Assembly: GCF_042650605.1 (NCBI RefSeq)
Contig: NZ_JBHSBN010000009.1
Location: forward strand, 62,001 to 126,000
From: Micromonospora_J zhanjiangensis
GTDB lineage: Bacteria; Actinomycetota; Actinomycetes; Mycobacteriales; Micromonosporaceae
Reading direction: 5' to 3'
Length of the DNA: 64,000 bases
Part shown: one piece after another, positions 1 to 7,934 of the stretch
Layout: each line of letters starts with the position of its first letter
How positions within the stretch are numbered: position 1 is the stretch's first letter
Notes under the pieces: generated by a model
Seen by the model: the letters and a program-made list of their open reading frames with translations, nothing else
Told to the model about the DNA's origin: nothing
Database searches by the model: none
Position numbers and translations under genes: made by a program

Positions 1-366
1 GGTCACTGGTCCGACCCATCCCGATGGTGGGCATCGTCAGGCTCCTATTTCCGCCGACCGCCGATCCCGGGGCCGGCGCCCGGGAGCCGAGCCGGCTGAT
101 TCCACGAAAAAAGCAGGGACGGGATGTCCCTGCTTTCAGCCGGCTCTGCTGGATCTGGTGACGTCAGGTCATGGCCGAGTCACCGGCTCCGCTGGCCGGC
201 TGACTAAACCATCGATACGTACGCACCACGGGTGGAACCATACCCGACGCCGGCCCGGATCGGCCCCCGCCGCCCAGTTGCTGGTACGCCCGAGGCGCGA
301 GTAACCAGAGCGACTACCCGGAGCGCCGGCTGGAATCCGCACTGGAGACGAGCGATGGCGGAACCG
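1..366. other. stretch without a supported gene
   Basis: I see no credible coding region here. Open frames exist only because the DNA is GC-rich and they resemble no family. The one clear element is the hairpin at 110-136. The left edge may hold the end of a gene lying outside the window. Confidence 0.5.
110..136. terminator. intrinsic-type terminator hairpin
   Basis: A perfect 11-bp inverted repeat, AAAGCAGGGAC / GTCCCTGCTTT, encloses the loop GGGAT. A-run and T-run flanks make it usable on both strands. It could end a gene entering from the left or the leftward sigma-factor operon. Confidence 0.75.
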
Positions 367-813
367 TCAACCGGCTCGCGCGCGCAGGCTCCGCGTCAGG
401 GTCTGGATCATCACCGTCGCGGGGACGAGGTGCAGCCCGACCAGGGCGGCGACGGTGGCGGCGTTCGCCCCGGAGACGAACGGCGGGACCAACGAGATCG
501 CGGTCAGCGACCCGGCCGTCCAGACGAACCGCTCGGCAGGACGTGCGCTCCACCGCAGCAGTGCGACGGCGATGCCGGTGCCCACGACCGAGAAGAAGCC
601 GGTCACCACGGCAAACCCGGCCAACGGGATGGCCTCGCCACCGTCGGGGATCTCGAAGTCGGCGCCGACGGCCCGGGCGAGCGCGGCGGCGAGGGTGGTG
701 GCCACCATCGCCGCGAGGGTGGCGACGAGGCCGGTGCCGGCGAGCCCGAGGAGGAGGCGGGTGCGACCCGTTCCCCGGGCTGCGGCGATCCCGGTGTCCT
801 TCATCCTGTTCAT
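367..813 (-). CDS. small membrane protein, DUF6069-like
   Basis: 148 residues with four predicted membrane segments (about 18-45, 63-88, 95-112, 118-138) and a basic C-terminus. The ATG at 813 overlaps the stop of the sigma-factor gene by 4 bp (ATGA), so the two are translationally coupled. Small DUF6069-type membrane proteins are often encoded next to ECF sigma factors in actinomycetes. An anti-sigma or sensor role is inference: there is no zinc-binding HxxxCxxC motif of classical anti-sigma factors. Confidence 0.72.
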   Translation of the reverse strand: MNRMKDTGIAAARGTGRTRLLLGLAGTGLVATLAAMVATTLAAALARAVGADFEIPDGGEAIPLAGFAVVTGFFSVVGTGIAVALLRWSARPAERFVWTAGSLTAISLVPPFVSGANAATVAALVGLHLVPATVMIQTLTRSLRARAG

Positions 814-1787
814 CGCGTCACCCCGTCGGCCGGGAGGCGGTCGGGCAGTCCGAGCCGCGGGAACCGGTCGGCGTGGAACGTGACGATCTCGGTGATCATC
901 CCACCGGTGATCCGCAGGGCGTCGAGCGTCAACGGCAGGTAGGCGCCCTCCCGCTCCCGCCAGTGGTAGAAGGCGACGGCCGGCTGCCGGTTCACGGCGG
1001 TGGGGACCGCGCGCAGACCGGTCATGCCCGGGAAGCCGTCGTCGATCCAGTCCCGCACCACCGCGTCGCGGCCGACGTGCAGGCCCGGCGTGGGCGGCAT
1101 CGAGCACCGGACGTCCTCGCGCAGCATGGCGGCGAGCCGGTCGATGTCCGTGGCCACGCTGGCGTCGGTGAAGCGGCGTACCAGCTCGCGGGTGCCGGCG
1201 TCCTCGTCGCCGCCGGTCCAGTCCTGCCGCTGCGCCGGCAGGTGTTCCCGCATCCCGGCGCGGGCCCGCTGCAGCGCGCTGTTCACCGAGTTGACCGAGT
1301 CCCCGAGCAACTCCGCGACGTCCCGGGCCGGCCAGCCGAGCACGTCCCGCAGGATCAGCACGGCCCGCGGCCGGGGCGCGAGGTGCTGGACCGCGACCAG
1401 GTATGCCAGCTCGATCGTCTCCCGCGCGACGGCCACAGTTTCCGGCTCGTCCGCGCCGGCCGCGGGCAACTCGTCCAGCAACCGGTCCGGGTACGGCTGC
1501 AGCCACCGCACCTCACCACCGATGGCCGGCTCCGGACGACAGCTGGCCAGCAGGTCCAGGCAGGCGTTGGTGGCGATCCGATACAACCAGGCCCGGAACG
1601 TCGACCGTCCCTCGAACGTCTCCCGCCGCCGCCAGGCCCGCAGGAACGTCTCCTGCACGGTGTCCTCGGCGTCCTCGAACGACCCGAGCATCCGGTAGCA
1701 GTGCACGTGCAGCTCCCGCCGGTGCCGCTGCGCCAACCCCGAGAACGCCGACTCGTCCACCTCGCCCAACCGCACGTCCACACCCAT
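810..1787 (-). CDS. ECF RNA polymerase sigma factor with SnoaL-like C-terminal domain (SigG/SigJ type)
   Basis: 325 residues. Region 2 is seen at about 25-60 (HCYRMLGSFEDAEDTVQETF), region 4 at about 135-185 (DVLGWPARDVAELL, then a recognition helix ending LQRARAG), and a SnoaL/NTF2-like domain at about 205-315. ECF factors with such tails use the extra domain to tune activity in cis and often lack a classical anti-sigma factor. The ATG at 1787 was chosen because GGAAGG lies just upstream and the protein then begins at the conserved core. It forms a two-gene leftward operon with the membrane protein at 367-813. Confidence 0.9.
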   Translation of the reverse strand: MGVDVRLGEVDESAFSGLAQRHRRELHVHCYRMLGSFEDAEDTVQETFLRAWRRRETFEGRSTFRAWLYRIATNACLDLLASCRPEPAIGGEVRWLQPYPDRLLDELPAAGADEPETVAVARETIELAYLVAVQHLAPRPRAVLILRDVLGWPARDVAELLGDSVNSVNSALQRARAGMREHLPAQRQDWTGGDEDAGTRELVRRFTDASVATDIDRLAAMLREDVRCSMPPTPGLHVGRDAVVRDWIDDGFPGMTGLRAVPTAVNRQPAVAFYHWREREGAYLPLTLDALRITGGMITEIVTFHADRFPRLGLPDRLPADGVTR

Positions 1788-1988
1788 CACGCCATCCTTC
1801 CGTCTCGTCGTGTCCGGTCGTAGGTGTGACGGGTACGGGCCCGAGAACTCATCACCCGGGCCGCGGACCGCCTCCGCCCCGAGGGTCGGGCCGACGGCCG
1901 GGGCGGTGGGGTGCGCGGCGTCCCCGGCGCTAAGGTTTCCCCGTGCCGTACCGTGCGGCTCACGCACGAGAAACCCAGGGAGTACAAC

Positions 1989-2225
1989 ATGCCCGATCCC
2001 GGTACGCCGAAAGAGAACGACGCCGCCGAGACCGTGACCGACGCCGACGCCGGGACGGACGGGTCGCCGGCCGAGGACGAGTCCGCCGTCTTCCAGAACC
2101 GGGCCGCCCGGCGGGCGAAGACGACGGCCGCCAAGCAGCGGCAGATCGAGGGCAAGGCCAAGCAGTTCGGTGGCCGCGGTTCGGTCCAGGGTCCACGGCA
2201 GTGGGGAAACCGCCGCAGCGGCTGA
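1989..2225 (+). CDS. small acidic/basic bipartite protein, unknown function
   Basis: 78 residues. The first half is acidic and disordered-looking; the second half is basic (NRAARRAK, then a Gly/Arg-rich end). No known domain is visible. The ATG at 1989 follows AGGGAG at 1976-1981. A -10-like TAAGGT sits at 1931-1936. It is divergent from the sigma-factor operon and followed by a strong terminator hairpin. A nucleic-acid-binding role is possible from the basic tail but unproven. Confidence 0.65.
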   Translation: MPDPGTPKENDAAETVTDADAGTDGSPAEDESAVFQNRAARRAKTTAAKQRQIEGKAKQFGGRGSVQGPRQWGNRRSG

Positions 2226-2285
2226 TCACCGGCGACAATTCCTCGTCACGCCCCGTACGGCCGTCGCCCGCCGCCTCCGGTGTAG

Positions 2286-2447
2286 CGTCCGGCGGCGGAT
2301 CTGCAGCCGCTGTTCGACAAGATTGCCCTCGAACCGGGTCCACCCCCGGCGACGGAGGTGCTGAGCGTGCACGGCGCGCTCGACGACATCTTCCCGGACC
2401 ACCCGGCCGAGTCGGCCAGGGCCGTCCTGCGGGCGCAGCGCCCGTAG
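2286..2447 (+). other. possible 5'-truncated gene remnant
   Basis: A 53-codon open stretch has no ATG start but protein-like composition (LFDKIALEPG, then ALDDIFPDHPAESARAVLRA). It begins right after an in-frame TAG and ends at TAG 2445-2447. It may be the tail of a decayed gene. Chance cannot be excluded. Confidence 0.25.
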
Positions 2448-2465
2448 CGGACAGACAGCACAGCC

Positions 2466-2500
2466 GCACGGCTGACGGGTCGCGGACCCGTCAGCCGTGC
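2466..2500. terminator. long perfect hairpin terminator
   Basis: Sixteen-base arms (GCACGGCTGACGGGTC and its exact complement) enclose a GCG loop. It lies downstream of the 78-residue gene and insulates it from the ArsR/VOC operon. There is no strong T-run, as is common in actinomycete terminators. Confidence 0.8.
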
Positions 2501-2555
2501 GTGTGCGTCCCAGGTCACCGCGCCGCGCCGAGCCGCCGCGCCGAACCGGCCTGCC

Positions 2556-2584
2556 TTGACAGGCAAGTGGTCACTTGCATAACG
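2556..2584 (+). promoter_or_regulatory. promoter and palindromic operator of the ArsR/VOC operon
   Basis: A consensus -35 TTGACA (2556-2561) is followed 16-17 bp later by a -10-like CATAAC/ATAACG. The spacer holds a perfect palindrome GCAAGTG-GT-CACTTGC (2563-2578), placed where a bound repressor would block RNA polymerase. The GTG start at 2594 is only about 10 nt from the -10, so the mRNA is nearly leaderless. Autoregulation by the ArsR protein is inference. Confidence 0.7.
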
Positions 2585-2593
2585 TTCGGTTGC

Positions 2594-2875
2594 GTGGGTG
2601 ACGTCTTCAAGGCCCTGGCGGACCCTACGCGCCGTGCGATCCTCGACGAGCTGACCGACCGCGACGGTCAGACCCTGTTCGAGATCTGCGCGCGCCTGAC
2701 GAACAAGCACGGGCTCGGTTCGTCCCGGCAGGCGATCTCGCAGCACCTGGACGTCCTGGCGGAGGCGGGCCTGGTCGAGACCCGCCGCGAGGGCCGCTAC
2801 AAGTTCCACCACCTCAACACCGCGCCGCTCGAACCGATCGTCGAACGGTGGCTCAAGAAGACCGGGAAGGACTGA
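2594..2875 (+). CDS. ArsR-family winged-helix regulator
   Basis: 93 residues. It starts with the family hallmark FKALADPTRRAILDEL, followed by a recognition-helix region SSRQAISQHLDVLAEAGLV and a wing (ETRREGRYKFHHL). No cysteine pair typical of metal-sensing ArsR members is present, so a non-metal signal is likely. The GTG at 2594 fits the promoter position. It precedes the VOC gene by 1 nt, an arrangement typical of ArsR regulators that control VOC or SRPBCC genes. Confidence 0.88.
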   Translation: MGDVFKALADPTRRAILDELTDRDGQTLFEICARLTNKHGLGSSRQAISQHLDVLAEAGLVETRREGRYKFHHLNTAPLEPIVERWLKKTGKD

Positions 2876-2876
2876 G

Positions 2877-3266
2877 ATGAGAATCCACCTGGCCAGCGTG
2901 TTCGTGGACGACCAGGAGAAGGCGCTGCGCTTCTACACCGAGGTGCTCGGCTTCAAGGAGAAGCACAACGTCCCGCTGGGCGAGGACTCCTGGCTGACCG
3001 TGGTGTCACCGGAGGACCCGGACGGCGTCGAACTCCTGCTCGAACCCAGCGGCCACCCGGCCGTGCGGCCGTTCAAGACGGCGCTGGTCGACGACGGCAT
3101 CCCGGCCACGTCGTTCGCCGTCGACGACGTCCGGGCCGAGCACGAGCGACTGCGCGGCCTCGGGGTGCGGTTCACCCAGGAACCCGCGGAGATGGGACCG
3201 GTGATCACCGCGGTGCTCGACGACACCTGCGGCAACCTGATCCAGCTCACCCAGTTCGTCGGCTGA
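2877..3266 (+). CDS. VOC-family (glyoxalase/bleomycin-resistance-like) protein
   Basis: 129 residues with the paired beta-alpha-beta-beta-beta fold of the VOC superfamily: an N-terminal module with FVDDQEKALRFYTEVLGF and a C-terminal module ending DDTCGNLIQLTQF. Family members are metal-dependent lyases or dioxygenases, or bind drugs; the substrate cannot be read from the sequence. The ATG follows the arsR stop by one base, so the genes are co-transcribed under the operator at 2563-2578. Confidence 0.85.
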   Translation: MRIHLASVFVDDQEKALRFYTEVLGFKEKHNVPLGEDSWLTVVSPEDPDGVELLLEPSGHPAVRPFKTALVDDGIPATSFAVDDVRAEHERLRGLGVRFTQEPAEMGPVITAVLDDTCGNLIQLTQFVG

Positions 3267-3410
3267 CCGCGGCCGGCCCGAGCCGGGACGCGCGGCGGGG
3301 TCGTCCCGCTGCGCGCCCCGGCCGTGGCGGACCACCGGCGCCCCGGTGACCCGCGGTTCCGACAGACCTGCCGGGGCCGGCGGGGGCGGCGGACTTGGTT
3401 GCGCAACGCG

Positions 3411-4142
3411 ATGGTTGGGGCCGCTGCGGCGGGGCTGGACGCCGCCGACGGGACGGTGGGCAGCGCCAAGCTGCCCCGCCGCTGGGGCCGGCTGCTGGAC
3501 GTACCGGCCCGGTACGTCGAGGGTGCCGGCGACCCGGCGGTGACGCTGGAACTGGACGGGCGGACCTTCACCGCCGGCAGCGCCGCGACCGACGCCGCGC
3601 TCGGCGCCCACCTGGACCATCCGGTACGGCTGACCCGGGTGGCGCCCCCGGACGCCAGGCTGCACCGGCTACTGCCGGACGAGCCGGGACTCGTCCCGCA
3701 GTGGATGGCCGGGATCGACCCCGGCACCGAGACGGTGACCCCGGTCGCGGGCGCCCGCTCCGGCCGGTTCGTCGACTTCGGCGCCGTACACCTGGTCACC
3801 ACCGGTGCGCTCGCCGAGCTGGCCGACCGGATCGGGCGTACCGAGGTGTCGCCGGACCGGTTCCGGCCCAACCTGGTGCTGGACGCGGACCGCGACCCGG
3901 AGCCCGGCGCGCGGCTGCGGTTCGGCGAGGTGGTGCTGCGGGTGCTGGTGCGCACCCCGCGCTGCGTCGTGCCCGGCCTGGCCCAGGGCACGTTGCCGGC
4001 CGACCGGGCGTTGCTGGCCACCCTGGCCCGGGACTACCGGACCGACCTGCCCGACCTCGGCCGGGCCGCCTGCTTCGGCAGCTACGCCGAGGTGCTGCGC
4101 CCCGGCCGGCTACGGGTCGGCGAACGGGCCGCCTCGTCGTAG
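3411..4142 (+). CDS. MOSC-domain protein, N-terminally shortened
   Basis: 243 residues from ATG 3411. GSAKLPRRWGRLL is the MOSC N-terminal beta-barrel signature, and the C-terminal part (RFRPNLVLDAD, later RCVVPG) is the MOSC domain. MOSC proteins carry sulfur or act on N-hydroxylated substrates using Mo-cofactor. The usual first 35-45 residues (VKS...GE start and GDR segment) are absent and no frame upstream restores them. In family members a Cys in this C-terminal segment is important; here RCVVP keeps a Cys. It may be a decaying gene or have lost its barrel edge. Confidence 0.7.
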   Translation: MVGAAAAGLDAADGTVGSAKLPRRWGRLLDVPARYVEGAGDPAVTLELDGRTFTAGSAATDAALGAHLDHPVRLTRVAPPDARLHRLLPDEPGLVPQWMAGIDPGTETVTPVAGARSGRFVDFGAVHLVTTGALAELADRIGRTEVSPDRFRPNLVLDADRDPEPGARLRFGEVVLRVLVRTPRCVVPGLAQGTLPADRALLATLARDYRTDLPDLGRAACFGSYAEVLRPGRLRVGERAASS

Positions 4143-4150
4143 CCGGCGAG

Positions 4151-4849
4151 TCACTGCCACCCGGCAGCCATGGCGACGATCCTGGCCGTTACCACCTCCG
4201 GGTCCACCAGTTGATGGAGATGCCGGCCAGGAACATGCTCGACAGCCCACCCTCGCTCCGTCGCCTCCTTCGCCAGCGGCTCGTACGGCGGGCCGAACAG
4301 CAGGTAACCGCACGGACGGTCGTTCCAACCGGTCGGAGTGGGTACCACCTCCTCGTAGTAGCTCAGCGGCAGCCGCGGCTGCTCGGCGGACACCGCCGAG
4401 CGGGTTTCCGCGTCGGGGAACATCGGCGCGACGTCGGACTCGTCCCACCATTGCGTCCACTGCGGCAGCCGGCCCTCGGCGACCTTCGGCCGAAGAAAAT
4501 CCAACAGCTCAGCCGGGGCGACGGGGGTAGGCCCGGCTGGTGACGGCAGCGCGGCGTCGACGAACAGGCAGCCGGCAACCCGCCGCGGGCTTACGTCGAC
4601 GATGACCGGCACGAACAGACCAGCGTTGCTGTGCGCAACGAGCACGATTGGTTGACCCTGCGGTATCTGTTCGATCGCCTCCCGGACCGCGCGGACCACG
4701 GGCCGCCAGAACGGTGGACTCGCATCGGCGACGCCCACGAGCGACGGCACGACGACCCGGACGCCCGAGGCTTCCATTCTTTGCGCGACAGGAGCCCAGG
4801 TCAAAGGGCCGACCGACGGGCTGTGGACCAGAACGAAGGCGACATCCAT
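4151..4849 (-). CDS. alpha/beta-hydrolase
   Basis: 232 residues. The serine-hydrolase nucleophile elbow is HSNAG within IVLVAHSNAGLFVP, an S-N variant of GxSxG. The oxyanion region is LVHSPSVGP near the N-terminus. A late His in GRHLHQLVDPE is the likely catalytic base. The ATG at 4849 begins the fold exactly at its first beta-strand and has a G-rich RBS. The substrate is unknown. It converges with the MOSC gene, leaving an 8-nt gap. Confidence 0.8.
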   Translation of the reverse strand: MDVAFVLVHSPSVGPLTWAPVAQRMEASGVRVVVPSLVGVADASPPFWRPVVRAVREAIEQIPQGQPIVLVAHSNAGLFVPVIVDVSPRRVAGCLFVDAALPSPAGPTPVAPAELLDFLRPKVAEGRLPQWTQWWDESDVAPMFPDAETRSAVSAEQPRLPLSYYEEVVPTPTGWNDRPCGYLLFGPPYEPLAKEATERGWAVEHVPGRHLHQLVDPEVVTARIVAMAAGWQ

Positions 4850-5024
4850 CCGCCCACCCTGCACGACGAACCCGGCCGTTGCGACCCTGGTCGGCACGCT
4901 CACCGCGAACAGCGAACGACGCCCGCCGCGGGACAACCCGCTTCGTCGGCCTCCGCCCGTTCGTGGTTGACGGTTGGACGACCGCCAGCGGATGATCCAG
5001 CGATGTGCCGCTCGGGTTAGCAGG

Positions 5025-6146
5025 ATGGGGCCGTACACCGTGGACAGCCAACTGCCGACCGTCCTCGTCACCGCCGCCGTGAGCGTCGCGACCACCCTGG
5101 TGGCGACCTTCTACGGTCCGGCCTGGAAGGACCGGCTGGACGCCCGCCGGGGCGCCCGGCAGCGGTCCGAACAGGTGCTCGCGCGCTATTCGGAGCCGCT
5201 GGCCAGGGCCGCCTTCGACCTGCAGAGCCGGCTGTACAACATCCGCGGCCAGGGTTTCCTGACCGACGAGCGGATCCCGGCGGACTATCGCCGGCTCAGC
5301 ACCCTGTGGCTGTTCGGTCAGTTCCTCGCCTGGTTGGAGATCGTCCGGCGCGAGGTACAGGTCATCGACGCCGGCGACGTACGGCGCACGACGGCGTTGC
5401 AGCGGCACCTGTTCGAGGTGGTCGACATCCTGGCCACCGGCGGCATCGGGGACCCGACGTTCCGGGTGTTCCGGGCGACGCAGCGGGCCGTCGGGGAGCT
5501 GATGGTCGTCGAGCGCGGCGTCGACGACCGGCACCGCAGCGACAGCCTCGGCTACGGCGAGTTCGTCCGCCGGTTCGAGACGGAACCGCAGTTCGCCCGC
5601 TGGTTCGACGGCCTGGACCGGGACGTCGAACGACTCGTCCGGGGCGAACCGGCGGGGCCGCGGATCTCGCTGGCGCAGCGCGCCCTGATCGACCTGATCG
5701 ACTTCGTGGACCCGGACTGGGTCCGGTTTCCCGATCCCGACGAACGGGGCCGGATCCCGCTGCCCGACGGGCTGCACTACCCCAAACGGCAGCGGGCCGG
5801 CTCGGAGTTCGCCCGCTTCACCTCCGGCGACGACCCGGCTCCCGTCCTCACCGGCTGGGCCCGGGACCGCGGCCTGCCGGTGCGCGGTGAGCCGCCCGGC
5901 CCGCTGCGGGTGGCGCTGCCGCGCCGGTTGCGGCCCGCCCGGTACGACCTGGTGCTGCTGCGTTTGACGCCGACCTGGGTGCAGGTGCACGTGGTCCGGC
6001 GGTCCGACCCGGAGCCGGTGCCGGCCCCGCTCGGCGAGCGGACCACCACCCGGCCGGCGCTGACCGGCCGGGAACTCGACGCCGTCAACGCCCTGCTGCG
6101 CCGGTTCGGCCGGCCCAGCTGGCCACGCCGCCCCGGGCGTCGCTGA
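5025..6146 (+). CDS. membrane-anchored protein of unknown function
   Basis: 373 residues. One N-terminal membrane segment (about 7-26, LPTVLVTAAVSVATTLVATF) is followed by a long soluble, mainly helical region rich in Arg/Asp/Glu (about 35-270) and a Pro/Arg-rich C-terminus. I recognise no catalytic motif. It is divergent from the hydrolase at 4151-4849 with 175 bp between the starts. ATG 5025 was chosen because the membrane segment then lies near the N-terminus. Confidence 0.65.
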   Translation: MGPYTVDSQLPTVLVTAAVSVATTLVATFYGPAWKDRLDARRGARQRSEQVLARYSEPLARAAFDLQSRLYNIRGQGFLTDERIPADYRRLSTLWLFGQFLAWLEIVRREVQVIDAGDVRRTTALQRHLFEVVDILATGGIGDPTFRVFRATQRAVGELMVVERGVDDRHRSDSLGYGEFVRRFETEPQFARWFDGLDRDVERLVRGEPAGPRISLAQRALIDLIDFVDPDWVRFPDPDERGRIPLPDGLHYPKRQRAGSEFARFTSGDDPAPVLTGWARDRGLPVRGEPPGPLRVALPRRLRPARYDLVLLRLTPTWVQVHVVRRSDPEPVPAPLGERTTTRPALTGRELDAVNALLRRFGRPSWPRRPGRR

Positions 6147-6344
6147 GCACAGCGCTCCCGGCCGGGTGGTGGTCGGCCCAGCCCGGCGACCCGCCGGGTG
6201 CCCGGGCCGGCCCGGCGCTCCACGCCCCGCCGGTGTGTCGGCGTGCCCGGCGCTTCCCGCCACCCCCGTCGATGTCTGTCGTTGCACAACGTGTGCGCGT
6301 GGCCCTCGCCGGGACGCCACCGACAGCGCCGGGAGGAGACGATC

Positions 6345-6599
6345 GTGCCGATTGGCTGGGAGCGTACGCCCGATCGGGCGGCGAGCATGGACCAGCGTCA
6401 CGCCCTGATCCGGGACACCGTCAGCGACCTGGTGGCCGGGGCGCCGACCGGGCTGGACCCGATCGACCTGTGGACCGAGATGGTCCGGCTGATGTGTCAG
6501 CGCATTCCCGCCCTGATCGGCAACGGCGACGAGTTCACCGCCACCGCCGCGATAGCCGGCGAGTGCCTGCGCCGCCTGGTCGAGGCCGAACACGACTGA
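6345..6599 (+). CDS. small conserved-looking protein, unknown function
   Basis: 84 residues, probably all-helical (LIRDTVSDLVAGAPTGLDPIDLWTEM, broken here only by Gly/Pro turns), with a single Cys in the middle and one near the end. The GTG at 6345 was chosen because GGGAGGAG lies about 7 nt upstream; an internal ATG at 6387 is an alternative. No family is recognised. Confidence 0.6.
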   Translation: MPIGWERTPDRAASMDQRHALIRDTVSDLVAGAPTGLDPIDLWTEMVRLMCQRIPALIGNGDEFTATAAIAGECLRRLVEAEHD

Positions 6600-6765
6600 C
6601 CGCGGAGGTGACCGACGCCTGCCGCCCCGCGCCGGCCACCGCGCCGGTCACGGCGGCGATCGCACCGGGTACCGGACGCGCCGACCCGCCTCGATCGCGG
6701 ATCTGGCGGCAGGGGCACAATCGGCTGCGGTCCGGGCAACGCGGTGGGTGCGAGGGGGCGGGACG

Positions 6766-7425
6766 GTGGATCTGTCGGAGCGCAAGCATGTCCTCGACGA
6801 CTCGTCCGGGCTGACCGACCGGGCCCGCCGGTTCGTGCAGCAGCACGGCGTACACGTGCCGGGTTGGATGATCGAGCAGCACCGGCTGCACTGGGCCCGG
6901 GCCGGCCGACCACCGGTCGCGGTCGACCAGTTGCTGTGGTTCCAGGCCCGGTGGGGTGGACTGGTGCTGCCGCCCGCGCCGGGTTACGACGGCGGGCCGT
7001 TGACCCTGGACGGGGACGATCCGGACGTCAACGCGCACGGCATCCTGGTCACCGTCGGCAATCCCCGCTCGGCCCTGCCGTACGGCTTCGGGATCAACGC
7101 CCAGGGCCACTTCGGCATCTGCGGCATGGACACCTGGGTCGGCCTGCACGCCTCGGTCGAGGGTTGGGTCGAGTCGCTGGCGCTGGCCTACGCGGCCCGG
7201 GACAACGCCGGCCGGGTCCGCCGGGTGACCGGCCCGGCGGTACGCACGCTCACCGAGGCGATGACCGCCCTCACCCCGCTGCCCGAGGTGGCCGGGCTGG
7301 CCGACTCCTGGTGGCGTTCGGCCGACGCGCTGGTCGCGGTCCAGCGGGGCGAGGCGGAGCTGTTCGACACCGACCGGCACCTCGTCGGTTACGTCTTCGA
7401 GGACCTGAACTGGGCCAACATCTGA
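6766..7425 (+). CDS. SUKH/SMI1-like protein (tentative)
   Basis: 219 residues. The pattern WFQARWGGLVLPP, then a glycine-rich strand with YGFGINAQGHFGIC, recalls the SMI1/KNR4 (SUKH) fold, whose bacterial members are often toxin-immunity proteins or contact-system partners. No toxin gene is adjacent, so an immunity role is not supported here. The GTG at 6766 is preceded by GAGGGGG; a GTG at 6748 is possible. It converges with the membrane-protein gene at 7439. Confidence 0.5.
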   Translation: MDLSERKHVLDDSSGLTDRARRFVQQHGVHVPGWMIEQHRLHWARAGRPPVAVDQLLWFQARWGGLVLPPAPGYDGGPLTLDGDDPDVNAHGILVTVGNPRSALPYGFGINAQGHFGICGMDTWVGLHASVEGWVESLALAYAARDNAGRVRRVTGPAVRTLTEAMTALTPLPEVAGLADSWWRSADALVAVQRGEAELFDTDRHLVGYVFEDLNWANI

Positions 7426-7438
7426 GCCGGGCGGCAGG

Positions 7439-7891
7439 TCAGCCGACGATCCGGGCGACCCCCAGATAGCCGGCGACCGCCGCGGCGAAGACCACCAGCA
7501 TCAACCCCGCCCGGGCCGCGACCGGCCACGCCGTCCGCAGCACGGCCAGGTTGCCGGCCAGCCCGGCCAACCCGAGTACGACGCCGAGCAACCCGCTCAG
7601 CAGCACCAGCGACAGCGGCAGCAGGGCCAGCGCCCGCAGCACCGTCGGCACCGGCGGCCCGGTGCGGTGGCTCACCCCGTCGATCTCGACCCGCGGGTAC
7701 GGGTCGAGCACGCCGCGCCGCAGCCGCGCCGTGACCAGTCCACCGTTGGCCAGCGGCAGCAGGTACTCCCCGGCCGGCGTACCCGAGGTCGGTTCGCCGC
7801 CCACGCTGATGGCGTGCCGGCCGGTGATCGGCGCGGTGTCCACCACCAGCGGCCCGGCCAACCCGTCGATGTCCAGCGGTGGGGTACGCAT
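7439..7891 (-). CDS. small membrane protein, unknown function
   Basis: 150 residues. A soluble beta-rich N-terminal half (about 1-80) is followed by a hydrophobic half with two to three membrane segments (about 85-115 and 125-145). No known motif is visible. It follows the PP-loop gene by 43 nt on the same strand and is probably the last gene of that operon, so it may anchor or serve the PP-loop protein. Confidence 0.6.
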   Translation of the reverse strand: MRTPPLDIDGLAGPLVVDTAPITGRHAISVGGEPTSGTPAGEYLLPLANGGLVTARLRRGVLDPYPRVEIDGVSHRTGPPVPTVLRALALLPLSLVLLSGLLGVVLGLAGLAGNLAVLRTAWPVAARAGLMLVVFAAAVAGYLGVARIVG

Positions 7892-7934
7892 GGCCCGACA
7901 TGCTAGGCGGCCGACCGCCCCGGGCACCAGCGGA

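Noticed and set aside
4509..6593. Long minus-strand frame opposite the membrane-anchored gene
   Set aside because: The composition is typical of a shadow frame (Arg/Pro/Gly/Gln-rich); the plus-strand gene has a clear membrane segment and normal amino-acid use.
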